Below are positions 1-8,019 of a DNA stretch of 64,000 bases, in pieces. The stretch spans positions 5,685,247-5,749,246 of the forward strand of contig NZ_CP090978.1 of the NCBI RefSeq assembly GCF_021513275.1, read 5' to 3'. The translations under genes were made by a program, and so were the position numbers. Position 1 is the stretch's first letter; the number at the start of each line of letters is the position of its first letter. The DNA is from Paenibacillus hexagrammi. GTDB lineage: Bacteria > Bacillota > Bacilli > Paenibacillales > NBRC-103111. Below the pieces are notes generated by a model. That model was not told where the DNA came from, made no database searches, and saw nothing but the letters and a program-made list of their open reading frames with translations.

Positions 1-1075
1 TCATCTCTCCGATTTCTTTGCGAGAGGTTTGTGTTTTACGCTCTCCTACGGAAATGAAGCATTCTAGCATATGTATAACCTGCTGCTTTTGCTTCTGAAA
101 AGATGCCGCCTGCAGCTTCTCGCCTAACTGGCTTAAACTATGCTGAATCAACAGACCCAAAGCAACGGAGCCTAAGGCAAACAAATGCTTCAGAATAATT
201 GAAAGCACCAAAGCTTCCCGGTCAAGCAGACTACTCGATGATTCCATGAAATTAAATATGAAAAAAATAAACAAAAACGCAGCGGAGGCGTATAAATAAT
301 AACGAAAAGAAGTAATCAAGCTCACGATAAGCGGAATAGATAACAACAAAACCCACATCTCACGGATATTCATCGGATTGTAAACAGAAACGGCCAAAAT
401 AAACAAAAAGGTTCCATAAAGGCCCGCATGCTTGGCTAGCGGATTCACTCGTATAGCCCGAAGCTGCAGCGCATACATTCCCCAAACCAGCAATGACGCG
501 ACCAAAAATCCAGTGCAAAAAATCAGTGAATCCACCGTTCTATTCATGATCCAATACACAGATCCAAGCATACAAGCAATTGTCGCTAAGCTTGCTAGCA
601 TTGCTAGAAATAACTGATGAGCAGACTGGCCTTGCAGCTTATTCAGCCCCAAGGAGATCCCCCTTGAATCCGGTGACTCCACGGAATTGTACTTTGGCTG
701 AAAAATTGTGGCCCCTTCCATAACATGGGCCAGTGTTCGTAGAATCTGCTCCGGCTCCGTATCCTTCATAATATATCCGTCCACTCCTGCTTTCGCTGCT
801 ATATATATATCCTCACTCTCGTCGAAAGCAGTCAAGATCACAATCCTAATATTGGGAAGCTTCTCTTTAATAAACTTAACCGCTTCTATGATCGGGGTGC
901 CAGGCATCTTCAAATCCGAAAGCAGCAGGTCAGGGACAAGCATTAAGCATTGCTCAACGGCTTCGTCTCCATCCCTCGCTTCACCTATAACCTTATATTC
1001 TGCTTGTCCGCTAAGCAGTATACGCAACCCTTGCCTGATCATCCGCCGATCATCGGCTATTACCACCTTATACAT
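1..1075 (-). CDS. response regulator receiver fused to a multi-pass membrane region (partial, runs off left edge)
   Basis: About 358 residues are visible with no stop before the window edge. Residues 1-115 form a CheY-like receiver: acidic pair D8-D9, phospho-acceptor D54 in LLLSDLKMPG, T82 and K104 in GYIMKD. Instead of the usual LuxR helix-turn-helix there follow about five hydrophobic segments (roughly residues 140-280), then a cytosolic helix ending in ERKTQTSRKEIGEM at the edge. That tail could open an HD-type or other signalling output domain, but this is a guess. The ATG overlaps the stop of the upstream kinase gene, so the two are probably translationally coupled and form a two-component pair. 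The fusion of a receiver to integral membrane helices is unusual. Confidence 0.8.
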   Translation of the reverse strand, partial: MYKVVIADDRRMIRQGLRILLSGQAEYKVIGEARDGDEAVEQCLMLVPDLLLSDLKMPGTPIIEAVKFIKEKLPNIRIVILTAFDESEDIYIAAKAGVDGYIMKDTEPEQILRTLAHVMEGATIFQPKYNSVESPDSRGISLGLNKLQGQSAHQLFLAMLASLATIACMLGSVYWIMNRTVDSLIFCTGFLVASLLVWGMYALQLRAIRVNPLAKHAGLYGTFLFILAVSVYNPMNIREMWVLLLSIPLIVSLITSFRYYLYASAAFLFIFFIFNFMESSSSLLDREALVLSIILKHLFALGSVALGLLIQHSLSQLGEKLQAASFQKQKQQVIHMLECFISVGERKTQTSRKEIGEM

Positions 1076-2618
1076 ATGTCGTGCTCCTATCTCTGGGGAT
1101 GAACGCCGTAATTGTAGTACCAGCAAGCTCTTCGGAATGAAAGGAAAGCGAGCCGTTTAAAGCCTTAATTCGATTCTCCATACCATTGAGGCCAAATTTC
1201 CCTTTCGTATCCGCTGCCAGTCCAGGCATCCCTTTACCATCATCTTGAATAATAACCGTCCACTGTACACTTGTTACATTCACTTGAACGGAAAGCCGCT
1301 TAGCCTCAGCATGTTTCACTACATTGTTGACAGCCTCCTCAACCAAGTGATAGATGGTCTCCTCGATCTCAAGCCTCTCATGAGGAATCCATCCGGAATG
1401 CTCAAAGACGGGATGTATACCCGTATTCACTGTAATTCGCTTCAGCAGCTGCTGAATAGCATGATGAAGATTAAACTTTCTCTTCTCATCCTTAAGTTCA
1501 ACAATAAAACTGCGAATCCCCCGATGACTTTCTTTTACCTTCTTCTCTATCTCTGTTAGAATGGAAACCGTTTCGGACGAAATTTCAGAAGACAGTGCGC
1601 TTCTCAATTGAAACAATTGGATGGATATAAAGAACAATTCTTGAGCAATGCCATCGTGAATATTTTGGGCAATATGATCCCGTTCAAGCGTGACCGCGCT
1701 TTTCTGGACATTTCGTAAAATTTCCTGATATTCATAGTGAACTTCATGCTGAGCCAGGATTAGCTTCATATATTTTTTATGATATTCGGCTAACTCATCC
1801 GGCTCAGCTTCGACTAACAGCCAGCCATAACGCTGACCGTTACAGAGACGCAGCGTCTGTATGTACAAGGATACTATTTGCCCTGTCGGCGAAGGCACAT
1901 ACCTATAAGCACTATCCTCCTCCAACGGATGCTGATTGAAATAATTATTGTAGTACGTGTGCGTCCAGCTCTCAGACTTCTCAAATACAGATGAATCATC
2001 CATACACAAGAGGATCGTACGGTTACCTAAAATCTCTCGCAACAGCTCCTCCATATACAGAACCTGTCCTCTTCCCTTATCCTTAGAAAGCTTCTCTCTT
2101 GAAGCATAGATCAGGTCCAGCTTCCTGAAATGAATCTTCAACCGCCCCGCCCAATACTGCACGGTCCCAACAGCGCCATAAAAGAAAAGTATATAAAAAC
2201 CGTATTGCAGTTGTTCCTCGATATATGGTAGAACTGCACGATCATATAAGAGCGCCAAAACAATAGGCAGCGCTGCGAGATAGAGCAGCCAAACCGCATG
2301 GCAAAAGCGCCAGTCTGCATACTGCTTAATTACCAGTAAACCTATCACAAAGTAACAGAGGAACGGACTCGAGAGCCCCCCTGTCCCCCATAAGAAATAA
2401 ACAGATAAGCATAGATTCAGTACATTACATAGGCGTGATATTTTGCTATGGGGATTATTGAGATGAAGCAAACCAAATACAAATTGAATAAGCAGGAACA
2501 TTAATAATAACGCGTCAAGATGCACTCCATTTCTACCGTAGATCAAAAGTCCTAGCAGAAGAGCTGCAAACTGAAAAAGTAAGTACCCAAATAGAGCTTC
2601 CCGCTTAAAATATGACAT
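1068..2618 (-). CDS. membrane sensor histidine kinase, NarL/DesK type (HisKA_3)
   Basis: A 516-residue kinase. Residues 1-160 hold five or six membrane helices; residues 180-290 look like a GAF-like or otherwise unrecognised sensor module; the dimerisation and phosphotransfer region carries H321 in HIAQNIHDGIAQE, the HisKA_3 form of the H box. The ATPase domain has an N box (EEAVNNVVKHAEA), a G1 box (DDGKGMPG) and a G2-like stretch (GLNGMENR). It autophosphorylates and passes phosphate to a receiver, either the membrane-fused regulator it overlaps by a few bases or the divergent LuxR-type regulator about 140 bp away. The signal is unknown. Good confidence in class, none in ligand. Confidence 0.92.
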   Translation of the reverse strand: MSYFKREALFGYLLFQFAALLLGLLIYGRNGVHLDALLLMFLLIQFVFGLLHLNNPHSKISRLCNVLNLCLSVYFLWGTGGLSSPFLCYFVIGLLVIKQYADWRFCHAVWLLYLAALPIVLALLYDRAVLPYIEEQLQYGFYILFFYGAVGTVQYWAGRLKIHFRKLDLIYASREKLSKDKGRGQVLYMEELLREILGNRTILLCMDDSSVFEKSESWTHTYYNNYFNQHPLEEDSAYRYVPSPTGQIVSLYIQTLRLCNGQRYGWLLVEAEPDELAEYHKKYMKLILAQHEVHYEYQEILRNVQKSAVTLERDHIAQNIHDGIAQELFFISIQLFQLRSALSSEISSETVSILTEIEKKVKESHRGIRSFIVELKDEKRKFNLHHAIQQLLKRITVNTGIHPVFEHSGWIPHERLEIEETIYHLVEEAVNNVVKHAEAKRLSVQVNVTSVQWTVIIQDDGKGMPGLAADTKGKFGLNGMENRIKALNGSLSFHSEELAGTTITAFIPRDRSTTYV

Positions 2619-2754
2619 AAAATACCACCACTTCTCAAAAATAAGTAGTCAAAAAGTAATATTTATTATACAATGGAAACTGCAGGAAATTACACCAAGG
2701 ACTAACGAACTATTGTATATTATCATATTTTTCTCGTTAATGGAGGAAGACGAT

Positions 2755-3405
2755 ATGATCAACATGATCATTCTAGATGACCATCCCCTAGTGCGCCAAG
2801 GAATTCGCATGGTCGTGGCTGCGGGACATAACTTGAACATCATTGGAGAGGCATCGAGCGCTAACGATGCTTTACAGCTGCTGGATACAACTAAACCGGA
2901 ACTCGTATTGGTTGATTTAAACTTAGGCAATGATAATGGCCTAGATTTCATACAAGAAGCCAGACGAATGGGGCACCTTTGTAAATATATGATTCTGACT
3001 TCTTCCATAACCCGCGGCGAGCTTCAATTGGCACAGTCCCTGCAAGTAGAAGGAATATGTCTGAAAGAAGCACTCCCCGAGGACCTGCTTTATGCAGTTG
3101 AGGTAGTCGCCCGTGGACGCAAGTATTACGACCCGGTCTTTATGGATACAATCATGGAGCAAGGCCCAGCCAATATGGAAACAGACCTTTCCGACCTGAC
3201 ACCTAAGGAGCTGGAAGTCTTACTAACCTTAGGTAAGGGCAGATCGAACAAAGAGATCGCAACCGAGCTTTATATCACCGAATTCACCGTTAAAAAGCAT
3301 GTTAGCCAAATCCTTGCCAAGCTCCATTTAGCAGACCGCACTCAAGCAGCTCTTTATGCTTATTCCAAAGGCCTGGTCCAATTCGAGCTGCAACGCGAGG
3401 CCTAA
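2755..3405 (+). CDS. LuxR/NarL-family DNA-binding response regulator
   Basis: 216 residues from the ATG at 2755, chosen over an upstream ATG at 2713 because a clear GGAGG lies 8 bases before it. The receiver has D8-D9, phospho-acceptor D54 (LVLVDLNLG), the switch threonine/serine (ILTSS) and a lysine in CLKEALPE. The C-terminal helix-turn-helix reads LTPKELEVLLTLGKGRSNKE and EFTVKKHVSQILAKL, typical of the NarL class. It is divergent from the HisKA_3 kinase and is likely its transcriptional output, so this locus has one kinase and two receivers. It ends just before a terminator shared with the convergent signal peptidase gene. Confidence 0.92.
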   Translation: MINMIILDDHPLVRQGIRMVVAAGHNLNIIGEASSANDALQLLDTTKPELVLVDLNLGNDNGLDFIQEARRMGHLCKYMILTSSITRGELQLAQSLQVEGICLKEALPEDLLYAVEVVARGRKYYDPVFMDTIMEQGPANMETDLSDLTPKELEVLLTLGKGRSNKEIATELYITEFTVKKHVSQILAKLHLADRTQAALYAYSKGLVQFELQREA

Positions 3406-3417
3406 TATATGACGAAA

Positions 3418-3447
3418 GATCCGCGGAAGCCGCCGGATCTTTTTTTA
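3418..3447. terminator. bidirectional Rho-independent terminator
   Basis: An interrupted stem (AGATCCG with CGGATCT, plus an inner CGG/CCG) is followed by seven T on the plus strand. It lies between the stops of the convergent LuxR-type regulator and the signal peptidase gene. The minus-strand side has only a weak T-run, so use for that gene is less sure. Confidence 0.7.
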
Positions 3448-3452
3448 CCTAC

Positions 3453-4009
3453 TTATAATTTCAAAGGCTTGGCAATGCGATACATCGGAAATAGGGAAAC
3501 TGCAGCATAGCCTCTGACTGCACTAATATGAATTTGGCCGATCTGCGGATCCCGGCTATCAAGACTTGCACCTGGCGTACGATTGTCACCGGCTACAAAA
3601 ATGTAATTATTCTTTATGGTTTGCTCTTCCATATCCTGCGATTTTCCAAACGTATATAGCTCTGGAAGCGGATTATCATTCACAAACACTACCCCGTCGC
3701 GGATTGCTATGCGATCACCTTCGACAGCTATCACACGTTTAACGATACTGTAATCCAATCGGCTATCCTTAATAACTACAACATCCCCGTACACAGGCTG
3801 GCTGTAAAACAACGGAATTTTATTTAATAGTACAATACTTGAATTTTGAAGTGTGGGATTCATCGAGTTTCCAGATACTCGGGTCAATCCGATCATATTA
3901 TTAATAAGCATATAGGCTATTCCCAGAAGAACGAAAAACCTGATCCATCCCCATACCTCATTTTTTTCTTAACACCAGGAATTCCATTCTCCAGAGTTGC
4001 TTCCGTCAT
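3453..4009 (-). CDS. type I signal peptidase, P-type Ser/Lys (frame broken near its start)
   Basis: Membrane-bound enzyme that cleaves signal peptides of exported proteins. The catalytic Ser lies in SGNSMNPTL, the general-base Lys in IVKRVIAVEGD, and the GDNR-x-S-x-DSR box in AGDNRTPGASLDSRD. The long open frame starts only at 3911 and would lack the membrane anchor. Upstream, an ATG at 4009 with RBS GGGAGA encodes MTEATLENGIPGVKKK and meets a run of seven A (3961-3967 as T on plus); with eight A the frame continues through NEVWGWIRFFVLLGIAYM, the missing anchor. So the gene is 4009-3453 with a one-base loss, or expression by slippage. It is the last gene of a row of three secreted-protein genes and probably processes them. 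It is not SipW-type, which lacks the Lys. Confidence 0.88.
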
Positions 4010-4037
4010 AGTCTGCTCTCCCTCTAAGTGTCATAAA

Positions 4038-4760
4038 CTATTGTTCACCATATACGTCATCGGTCACAGCGGGAACCGTTTCTTCCTGCGTAGTCGGAGC
4101 TGTTTCAGAATATTCAGGGGTTCCCACAACAGGCGGCGATGTGATTGCATCCGCTGGTTTGCTGTCTTCAGCAGAAGCCGGATCCTGGGAAGGCTCGGCT
4201 GCACTGTTATCCTGAGATGGTGCCGGACCTGGAGGCACAGCTGCACCGCTATCTTGTGCAGGTCCCGCCGGTATGGCTCCAGGAGCTTGTCCCACCGTTA
4301 CAGGAGTAGCAGGTGTAAACACAACAGCCGGAGGTACATATGTAGCAGCCAACGAATCCATAGCAGCTTTAGCGCTATTCTCAATTAACAAAAGCTTTTC
4401 CTCGATTTGTTGACGATCAACTTCTGTCTTTACATCCATTTTATCTACAAGCTCTTGCGCATATTGCTGAATCGCTTGGATGCGGAGCTGCTTCTGTTCT
4501 TCTGTAAATCCTTCCAGTTCTTGAGAGGATCTATTAAGTCGTTGCTGCAGTTCTTTCTTTAACATGTTTTTTTGCTTTTCTGTTTCGGACTTCATGGACT
4601 CGTCTAAGCTTTGTAAAATAATCTCCGTCTTCTTGTTGAACCAAGCATTCAAAGAAGCAGCAATATCTACATCTGCGTAAGAAACACTTGTTGTAGCAGC
4701 AACTATAGCGGTTAAAGAAACAAATCCAGCAACGATTTTTCTTTTTGACTTAAGATTCAT
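4038..4760 (-). CDS. secreted coiled-coil protein with Pro/Ala-rich tail (third member of the triad)
   Basis: About 240 residues from the ATG at 4760 (GGGAGGG 7 bases upstream; an earlier ATG at 4778 has no such site). A signal peptide (KRKIVAGFVSLTAIVAATTS) ends near SYA-DVD. The mature start DVDIAASLNAWFNKK resembles the two neighbouring genes (L-x-x-W-Y/F). Residues 40-140 are charged and heptad-like, predicting coiled coil; the last 100 are rich in P, A, T and Q, like a wall-spanning or linker tail. No catalytic motif is seen. It sits 28 bp before the signal peptidase gene. Function unknown; a surface or fibre-like structural role is an inference. Confidence 0.8.
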   Translation of the reverse strand: MNLKSKRKIVAGFVSLTAIVAATTSVSYADVDIAASLNAWFNKKTEIILQSLDESMKSETEKQKNMLKKELQQRLNRSSQELEGFTEEQKQLRIQAIQQYAQELVDKMDVKTEVDRQQIEEKLLLIENSAKAAMDSLAATYVPPAVVFTPATPVTVGQAPGAIPAGPAQDSGAAVPPGPAPSQDNSAAEPSQDPASAEDSKPADAITSPPVVGTPEYSETAPTTQEETVPAVTDDVYGEQ

Positions 4761-4796
4761 AAATTTACCCTCCCTCATCCTTAATTAAAATAAGCT

Positions 4797-4818
4797 AGAA
4801 GGTCCGAGAGGACCTTCT
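4797..4818 (-). terminator. perfect 9-bp hairpin between triad genes 2 and 3
   Basis: AGAAGGTCC and GGACCTTCT flank a GAGA tetraloop in the 73-bp gap between two secreted-protein genes. On the minus strand it is followed by CTAGCTTATTTT rather than a clean U-run, so it may be a leaky terminator or an mRNA-stabilising hairpin that sets different amounts of the two products. Confidence 0.55.
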
Positions 4819-4833
4819 ATTAGATTTAACATC

Positions 4834-5616
4834 TTACCACAAACGTGTCCCGTCGATATCGTTTACAATGTTATCCAAATCTTTTAGAGCTTTATCTTCA
4901 AGAGACTTACCTTGATTTGTAATGGCATCTTTGTTTTGTTTTTCAAGATCATCAGCAAGCTTTTGAAGTTCAGCCTTCTTATCAATAACTTGTTTATCCA
5001 GGTTTGCCTTAATTTCAGTATCAGCAGTTTCTCTTTCTTTTTGAAGAAGATCTTTCAGTTCACCTTTTGTTTCTTCAATTTTCTTGTTTAAATCTTGAAC
5101 TGCTTGAGTCTGAGCCGTAGCAACCGTTGTGTTCAGACCATTCAAGGAAGCAGCACCTTGCGCGGGAACATCTTTCTTAATGTTTGCTGTTCCAGTATCA
5201 GCAATCCCTTTAACAATACCGTTATTAATACCATTAGAAAACGCTACCGCTGAATCATACTCACCAGGCATATATGATTTTATGTCCTTTGACTTACTGT
5301 CCAATTGACTTGCGTATTGATCAACACTTTTTGTAATATTTCCAGTTACTCGGCTTGTCTCTGTGTCACCAGTTACTTTAACATTTGTTACAGCATTGCT
5401 GTCAATCGCAGCAGAATCTGATTTGAATTGAGCAGATTGATTTTTAACATAACCAGCCACATCACCGGCTATTAGACCTTTAGTAATTGTGGAAGCAGCA
5501 ATATACCAATTTTGAAGTTGTCCTCCTGCATCTTTAGCTGCAAAAGCTGTCCCCATTCCTGCTACTAAACCTGTCGCAATAACACCAACTGCAATTTTGC
5601 TTTTCAAAGATTTCAT
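4834..5616 (-). CDS. secreted coiled-coil protein (second member of the triad)
   Basis: 260 residues. The signal peptide MKSLKSKIAVGVIATGLVAG is cleaved near AFA-AKDAGG. The mature start KDAGGQLQNWYIAAST is close to the SDAGNVLQNWYQAQ start of the neighbouring gene 5738-6202. The middle is Ser/Asp/Asn-rich; residues 165-250 (KIEETKGELKDLLQKERE onward) are strongly heptad-like, with a run of repeated K/E/L/D. No cysteine and no enzyme motif are visible. RBS AAAGGAGA stands 11 bases before the ATG. The family is not recognised; together with its two relatives and a signal peptidase it looks like part of an exported assembly. Confidence 0.82.
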   Translation of the reverse strand: MKSLKSKIAVGVIATGLVAGMGTAFAAKDAGGQLQNWYIAASTITKGLIAGDVAGYVKNQSAQFKSDSAAIDSNAVTNVKVTGDTETSRVTGNITKSVDQYASQLDSKSKDIKSYMPGEYDSAVAFSNGINNGIVKGIADTGTANIKKDVPAQGAASLNGLNTTVATAQTQAVQDLNKKIEETKGELKDLLQKERETADTEIKANLDKQVIDKKAELQKLADDLEKQNKDAITNQGKSLEDKALKDLDNIVNDIDGTRLW

Positions 5617-5657
5617 TGTCGATCATTCTCCTTTAGATTTTTATATGTTTGAACTGT

Positions 5658-5674
5658 GTTCACGAGAAGTGAAC
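5658..5674. promoter_or_regulatory. 17-bp dyad GTTCAC-N5-GTGAAC
   Basis: A perfect six-base inverted repeat lies 42-58 bp upstream of the second triad gene, in the 121-bp gap after the first. Its size fits an operator for a dimeric regulator, for example the LuxR-type regulator at 2755. That link is inference: I did not find the same dyad upstream of the other triad genes. Confidence 0.35.
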
Positions 5675-5737
5675 CCATTAATCCCAAAACTGACTAATCC
5701 GCACAAGCCCTTTTCACGTAAAACCTCTTCAAAAAAT

Positions 5738-6202
5738 TTACTGAACCATACTTGATGTCATCTCTTTAATCGACTTGTCAACCGTTTGATCAAGTTCAAT
5801 ATCGAACTGCTCACTAGTTTCTTTGACATATCGTTCAAATTGATTTTTGGCAGATTGAATTTTAAGTTGCTTACTCGCTTGTTCGATTTGGGCTTGATAG
5901 GAAGCATTGACTGTCTGAATACTACCTATCACTTGCATACCAGCTTCAAATTCAACCTTCTTCAATTTTCCATTTGTTCGTGAAATCATATCTTGAATAG
6001 CATCTTTCAGTTCCTTTACAGAATGGTTGGATTGCTGACGAATCAAGATACCTTTCGCACTGCTTATAGAATCATGAAGTTGTGCTTGATACCAGTTCTG
6101 CAGAACGTTCCCTGCGTCTGAGTACGCATATGCGGTACTCATGGTATAGAGTGTTGAAATCATCAATGAAGCGACAGCAACTTTACATTTCAGACGGTTC
6201 AT
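5738..6202 (-). CDS. secreted protein, first member of the triad
   Basis: 154 residues from the ATG at 6202, chosen so that MNRLKCKVAVAS matches the MKSLKSKIAVGV start of the next gene; a GGAGGAGG stretch lies upstream. Signal peptide ends near AYA-YSDAG. The mature start SDAGNVLQNWYQAQ carries the shared L-Q-N-W-Y motif. The remainder is a helical charged protein (KELKDAIQDMISRTNGKLKK) with no cysteine after the signal peptide and no known enzyme motif. It is first in the row, followed by the larger relative and the Pro-rich one. Function unknown. Confidence 0.8.
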   Translation of the reverse strand: MNRLKCKVAVASLMISTLYTMSTAYAYSDAGNVLQNWYQAQLHDSISSAKGILIRQQSNHSVKELKDAIQDMISRTNGKLKKVEFEAGMQVIGSIQTVNASYQAQIEQASKQLKIQSAKNQFERYVKETSEQFDIELDQTVDKSIKEMTSSMVQ

Positions 6203-6366
6203 TGTGTTCTCTCTACCTCCTCCACGCAACTCCCGCTTACAAAACCTAGTATACCTTCCGATACGTTTTGTGACATTGCCCCTTAGAGTAATCTTTGGCT
6301 GCTCCTATTGAGGGGGTTATGGTATACTTTCGTACCAGTCGCTCCCCCTCGGAAGCAGCACATACC

Positions 6367-6407
6367 AAAAAAGGTGCCCTGCCATCACTGGCAGAGCACC
6401 TTTTTTG
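6367..6407 (-). terminator. terminator of thrC
   Basis: AAAAAAGGTGC and GCACCTTTTTT flank an inner stem CTGCCA/TGGCAG. The hairpin lies directly downstream of the threonine synthase stop and is followed by a T-run on the minus strand; the A-run on the other arm makes it potentially bidirectional. Confidence 0.85.
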
Positions 6408-6412
6408 CTTCT

Positions 6413-7810
6413 TTATCCAATCGTATAAAACTTCTCCAGCCGCTCCACGATCTCTTTTTCCGAATCGTCTACGACGGTTTGGTACTGAGGTTTATCCATT
6501 AATGCGGCGATTTGTTCCGGGAAGGTTTGCTCGATATCGCATTTTTCAATGGACTCGTTAAACTTCGCCGGATGAGCCGTTGCAAGCGTCACGCACACTT
6601 CGTCTTGCGGATTACGCTTCTCGTAAGCCGCGACACCGCAGGCGGTATGCGGGTCGAGCAAGTAGTCATTGTTCTTGTAGTAGCTGCTGATGGTTTGCAG
6701 GCACTCATCCCCGCTAACACCATGAGCCGCGAAGTCCTGCTGGACTTGGCCAAGCAGCTCCTCGCTGATGCGAATTTCGCCTTCAGCTTTAAACTGCGCC
6801 ATATAGGAAGCAACCTTCTCCGCGTCTTCTCCAACCAGATAGTACAGGTAACGTTCAAAATTACTCGCCACCTGAATATCCATGGAAGGGCTGTAAGTGC
6901 TGACGAATTGTCCTGGCTTATAGACACCCTCTTGAATGAAGCGTTCCAGGATGTTGTTTTCGTTGGTTGCCAGGATCAGTTTGCCGACCGGCAATCCCAT
7001 TCTTTTCGCTAAGTAGCCTGCAAAAATATCGCCAAAATTACCTGTTGGCACACTGAAGTTCACAGTTTGTGCGCTTGAAGCTCCAGCAACCTTGAAGTAA
7101 GCGTAGAAGTAATACACCGTCTGAGCCAAAATCCGCACAAAGTTGATCGAGTTGATGGCACGGAGGTGATATTTATTCTTGAACTCCACATCAGCAAACA
7201 GATCTTTAATAATTCTTTGGCAGTCGTCAAAGGTTCCCTTGACCGAAAGGTTGAGGACGTTCTCGTCATTGACAGTCGTCATTTGCAGCTCTTGCACTTT
7301 ACTGACCTTCTGGTGAGGGTGCAGGATACAAATGCGGATGCCTTCCTTGCCTCTGACGCCTTCGATTGCCGAAGCGCCGGTGTCTCCGGATGTCGCACCC
7401 AGAATATGAATGATCGTATTCTTCTTCTTGGACACGTAGGAATACAGGTTGCCAAGGAACTGCAGCGCGATATCTTTAAAAGCAAACGTCGGGCCGTGGA
7501 ACAGCTCCATCACGTGCATATTGTCCGTCACTTTGCGAACTGGAGTAACCTCGGGGTCACGGAAGGTCGCATAGCTGTCGCGAATCAGACTTTTCAAATC
7601 ATCCTGAGGAATTTCATCGTTTGTGTAGAGCGAGAACACCTCATAGGCTAATTCCTGATAAGTCATGGAAGCCATTTGCTGCAATTTATCCTGCGGAATT
7701 TGCGGGATTTGCGCCGGAATCAAGAGTCCCCCGTCATCCGCCAGTCCCATCAACACGGTGTCGATGAACCCGATTTTTTCTACTTTGCCTCTAGTGCTTA
7801 TAAACTCCAT
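6413..7810 (-). CDS. thrC: threonine synthase
   Basis: Pyridoxal-phosphate enzyme that converts O-phospho-homoserine to threonine in the cytoplasm. About 465 residues, the long form related to E. coli ThrC. The N-terminal FISTRGKVEKIGFIDTVLMG and the PLP lysine in HGPTFAFKDIALQFLGN are diagnostic; the phosphate-binding loop is seen in GATSGDTGASA. The ATG at 7810 is preferred over 7816 because GAGGGG then stands at a proper distance. It stands alone, not with hom or thrB, between its own terminator and the group II intron that ends 64 bp upstream of its start. Confidence 0.96.
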   Translation of the reverse strand: MEFISTRGKVEKIGFIDTVLMGLADDGGLLIPAQIPQIPQDKLQQMASMTYQELAYEVFSLYTNDEIPQDDLKSLIRDSYATFRDPEVTPVRKVTDNMHVMELFHGPTFAFKDIALQFLGNLYSYVSKKKNTIIHILGATSGDTGASAIEGVRGKEGIRICILHPHQKVSKVQELQMTTVNDENVLNLSVKGTFDDCQRIIKDLFADVEFKNKYHLRAINSINFVRILAQTVYYFYAYFKVAGASSAQTVNFSVPTGNFGDIFAGYLAKRMGLPVGKLILATNENNILERFIQEGVYKPGQFVSTYSPSMDIQVASNFERYLYYLVGEDAEKVASYMAQFKAEGEIRISEELLGQVQQDFAAHGVSGDECLQTISSYYKNNDYLLDPHTACGVAAYEKRNPQDEVCVTLATAHPAKFNESIEKCDIEQTFPEQIAALMDKPQYQTVVDDSEKEIVERLEKFYTIG

Positions 7811-7839
7811 AGTCATCCCCTCATATGCATATTGAACCT

Positions 7840-7845
7840 ATTATA
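7840..7845 (-). promoter_or_regulatory. -10 element of the thrC promoter
   Basis: A perfect TATAAT lies 30 bp before the thrC start. No good -35 is found at 16-18 bp; TTGCGG is 20 bp away, right at the 3' end of the group II intron. The intron therefore sits just upstream of, or partly next to, this promoter. Confidence 0.5.
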
Positions 7846-7913
7846 ACAGAAAAATGAAATCATCTCCGCAAAAGTAGAGTAAGACGGGGGATTACTCCCC
7901 CGGACTCCTCATC

Positions 7914-7946
7914 AAACCGTGCATGCGGATTTCCCGCACACGGCTT
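7914..7946 (-). ncRNA. group II intron domain V
   Basis: AGCCGTGTGCGGG-AAA-TCCGCATGCACGG folds into the conserved 34-base catalytic hairpin with the AGC triad at its start. It is followed by domain VI (GAGTCCGGGGG with CCCCCG) and the intron 3' end. This is the catalytic core of the ribozyme. Confidence 0.9.
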
Positions 7947-8019
7947 TCCTTCGTCAGTTCCCCATCTTCAGGAGTGAGTCGTCTTCACCCGTCACCGGAT
8001 TGCAAATTTCACTGCTGAA

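Noticed and set aside
4038-6229. TasA/SipW-type matrix fibre operon
   Set aside because: The signal peptidase has the bacterial Ser/Lys dyad and GDNR box, not the SipW (Ser/His) type, and the secreted proteins do not show the TasA/CalY body sequence.
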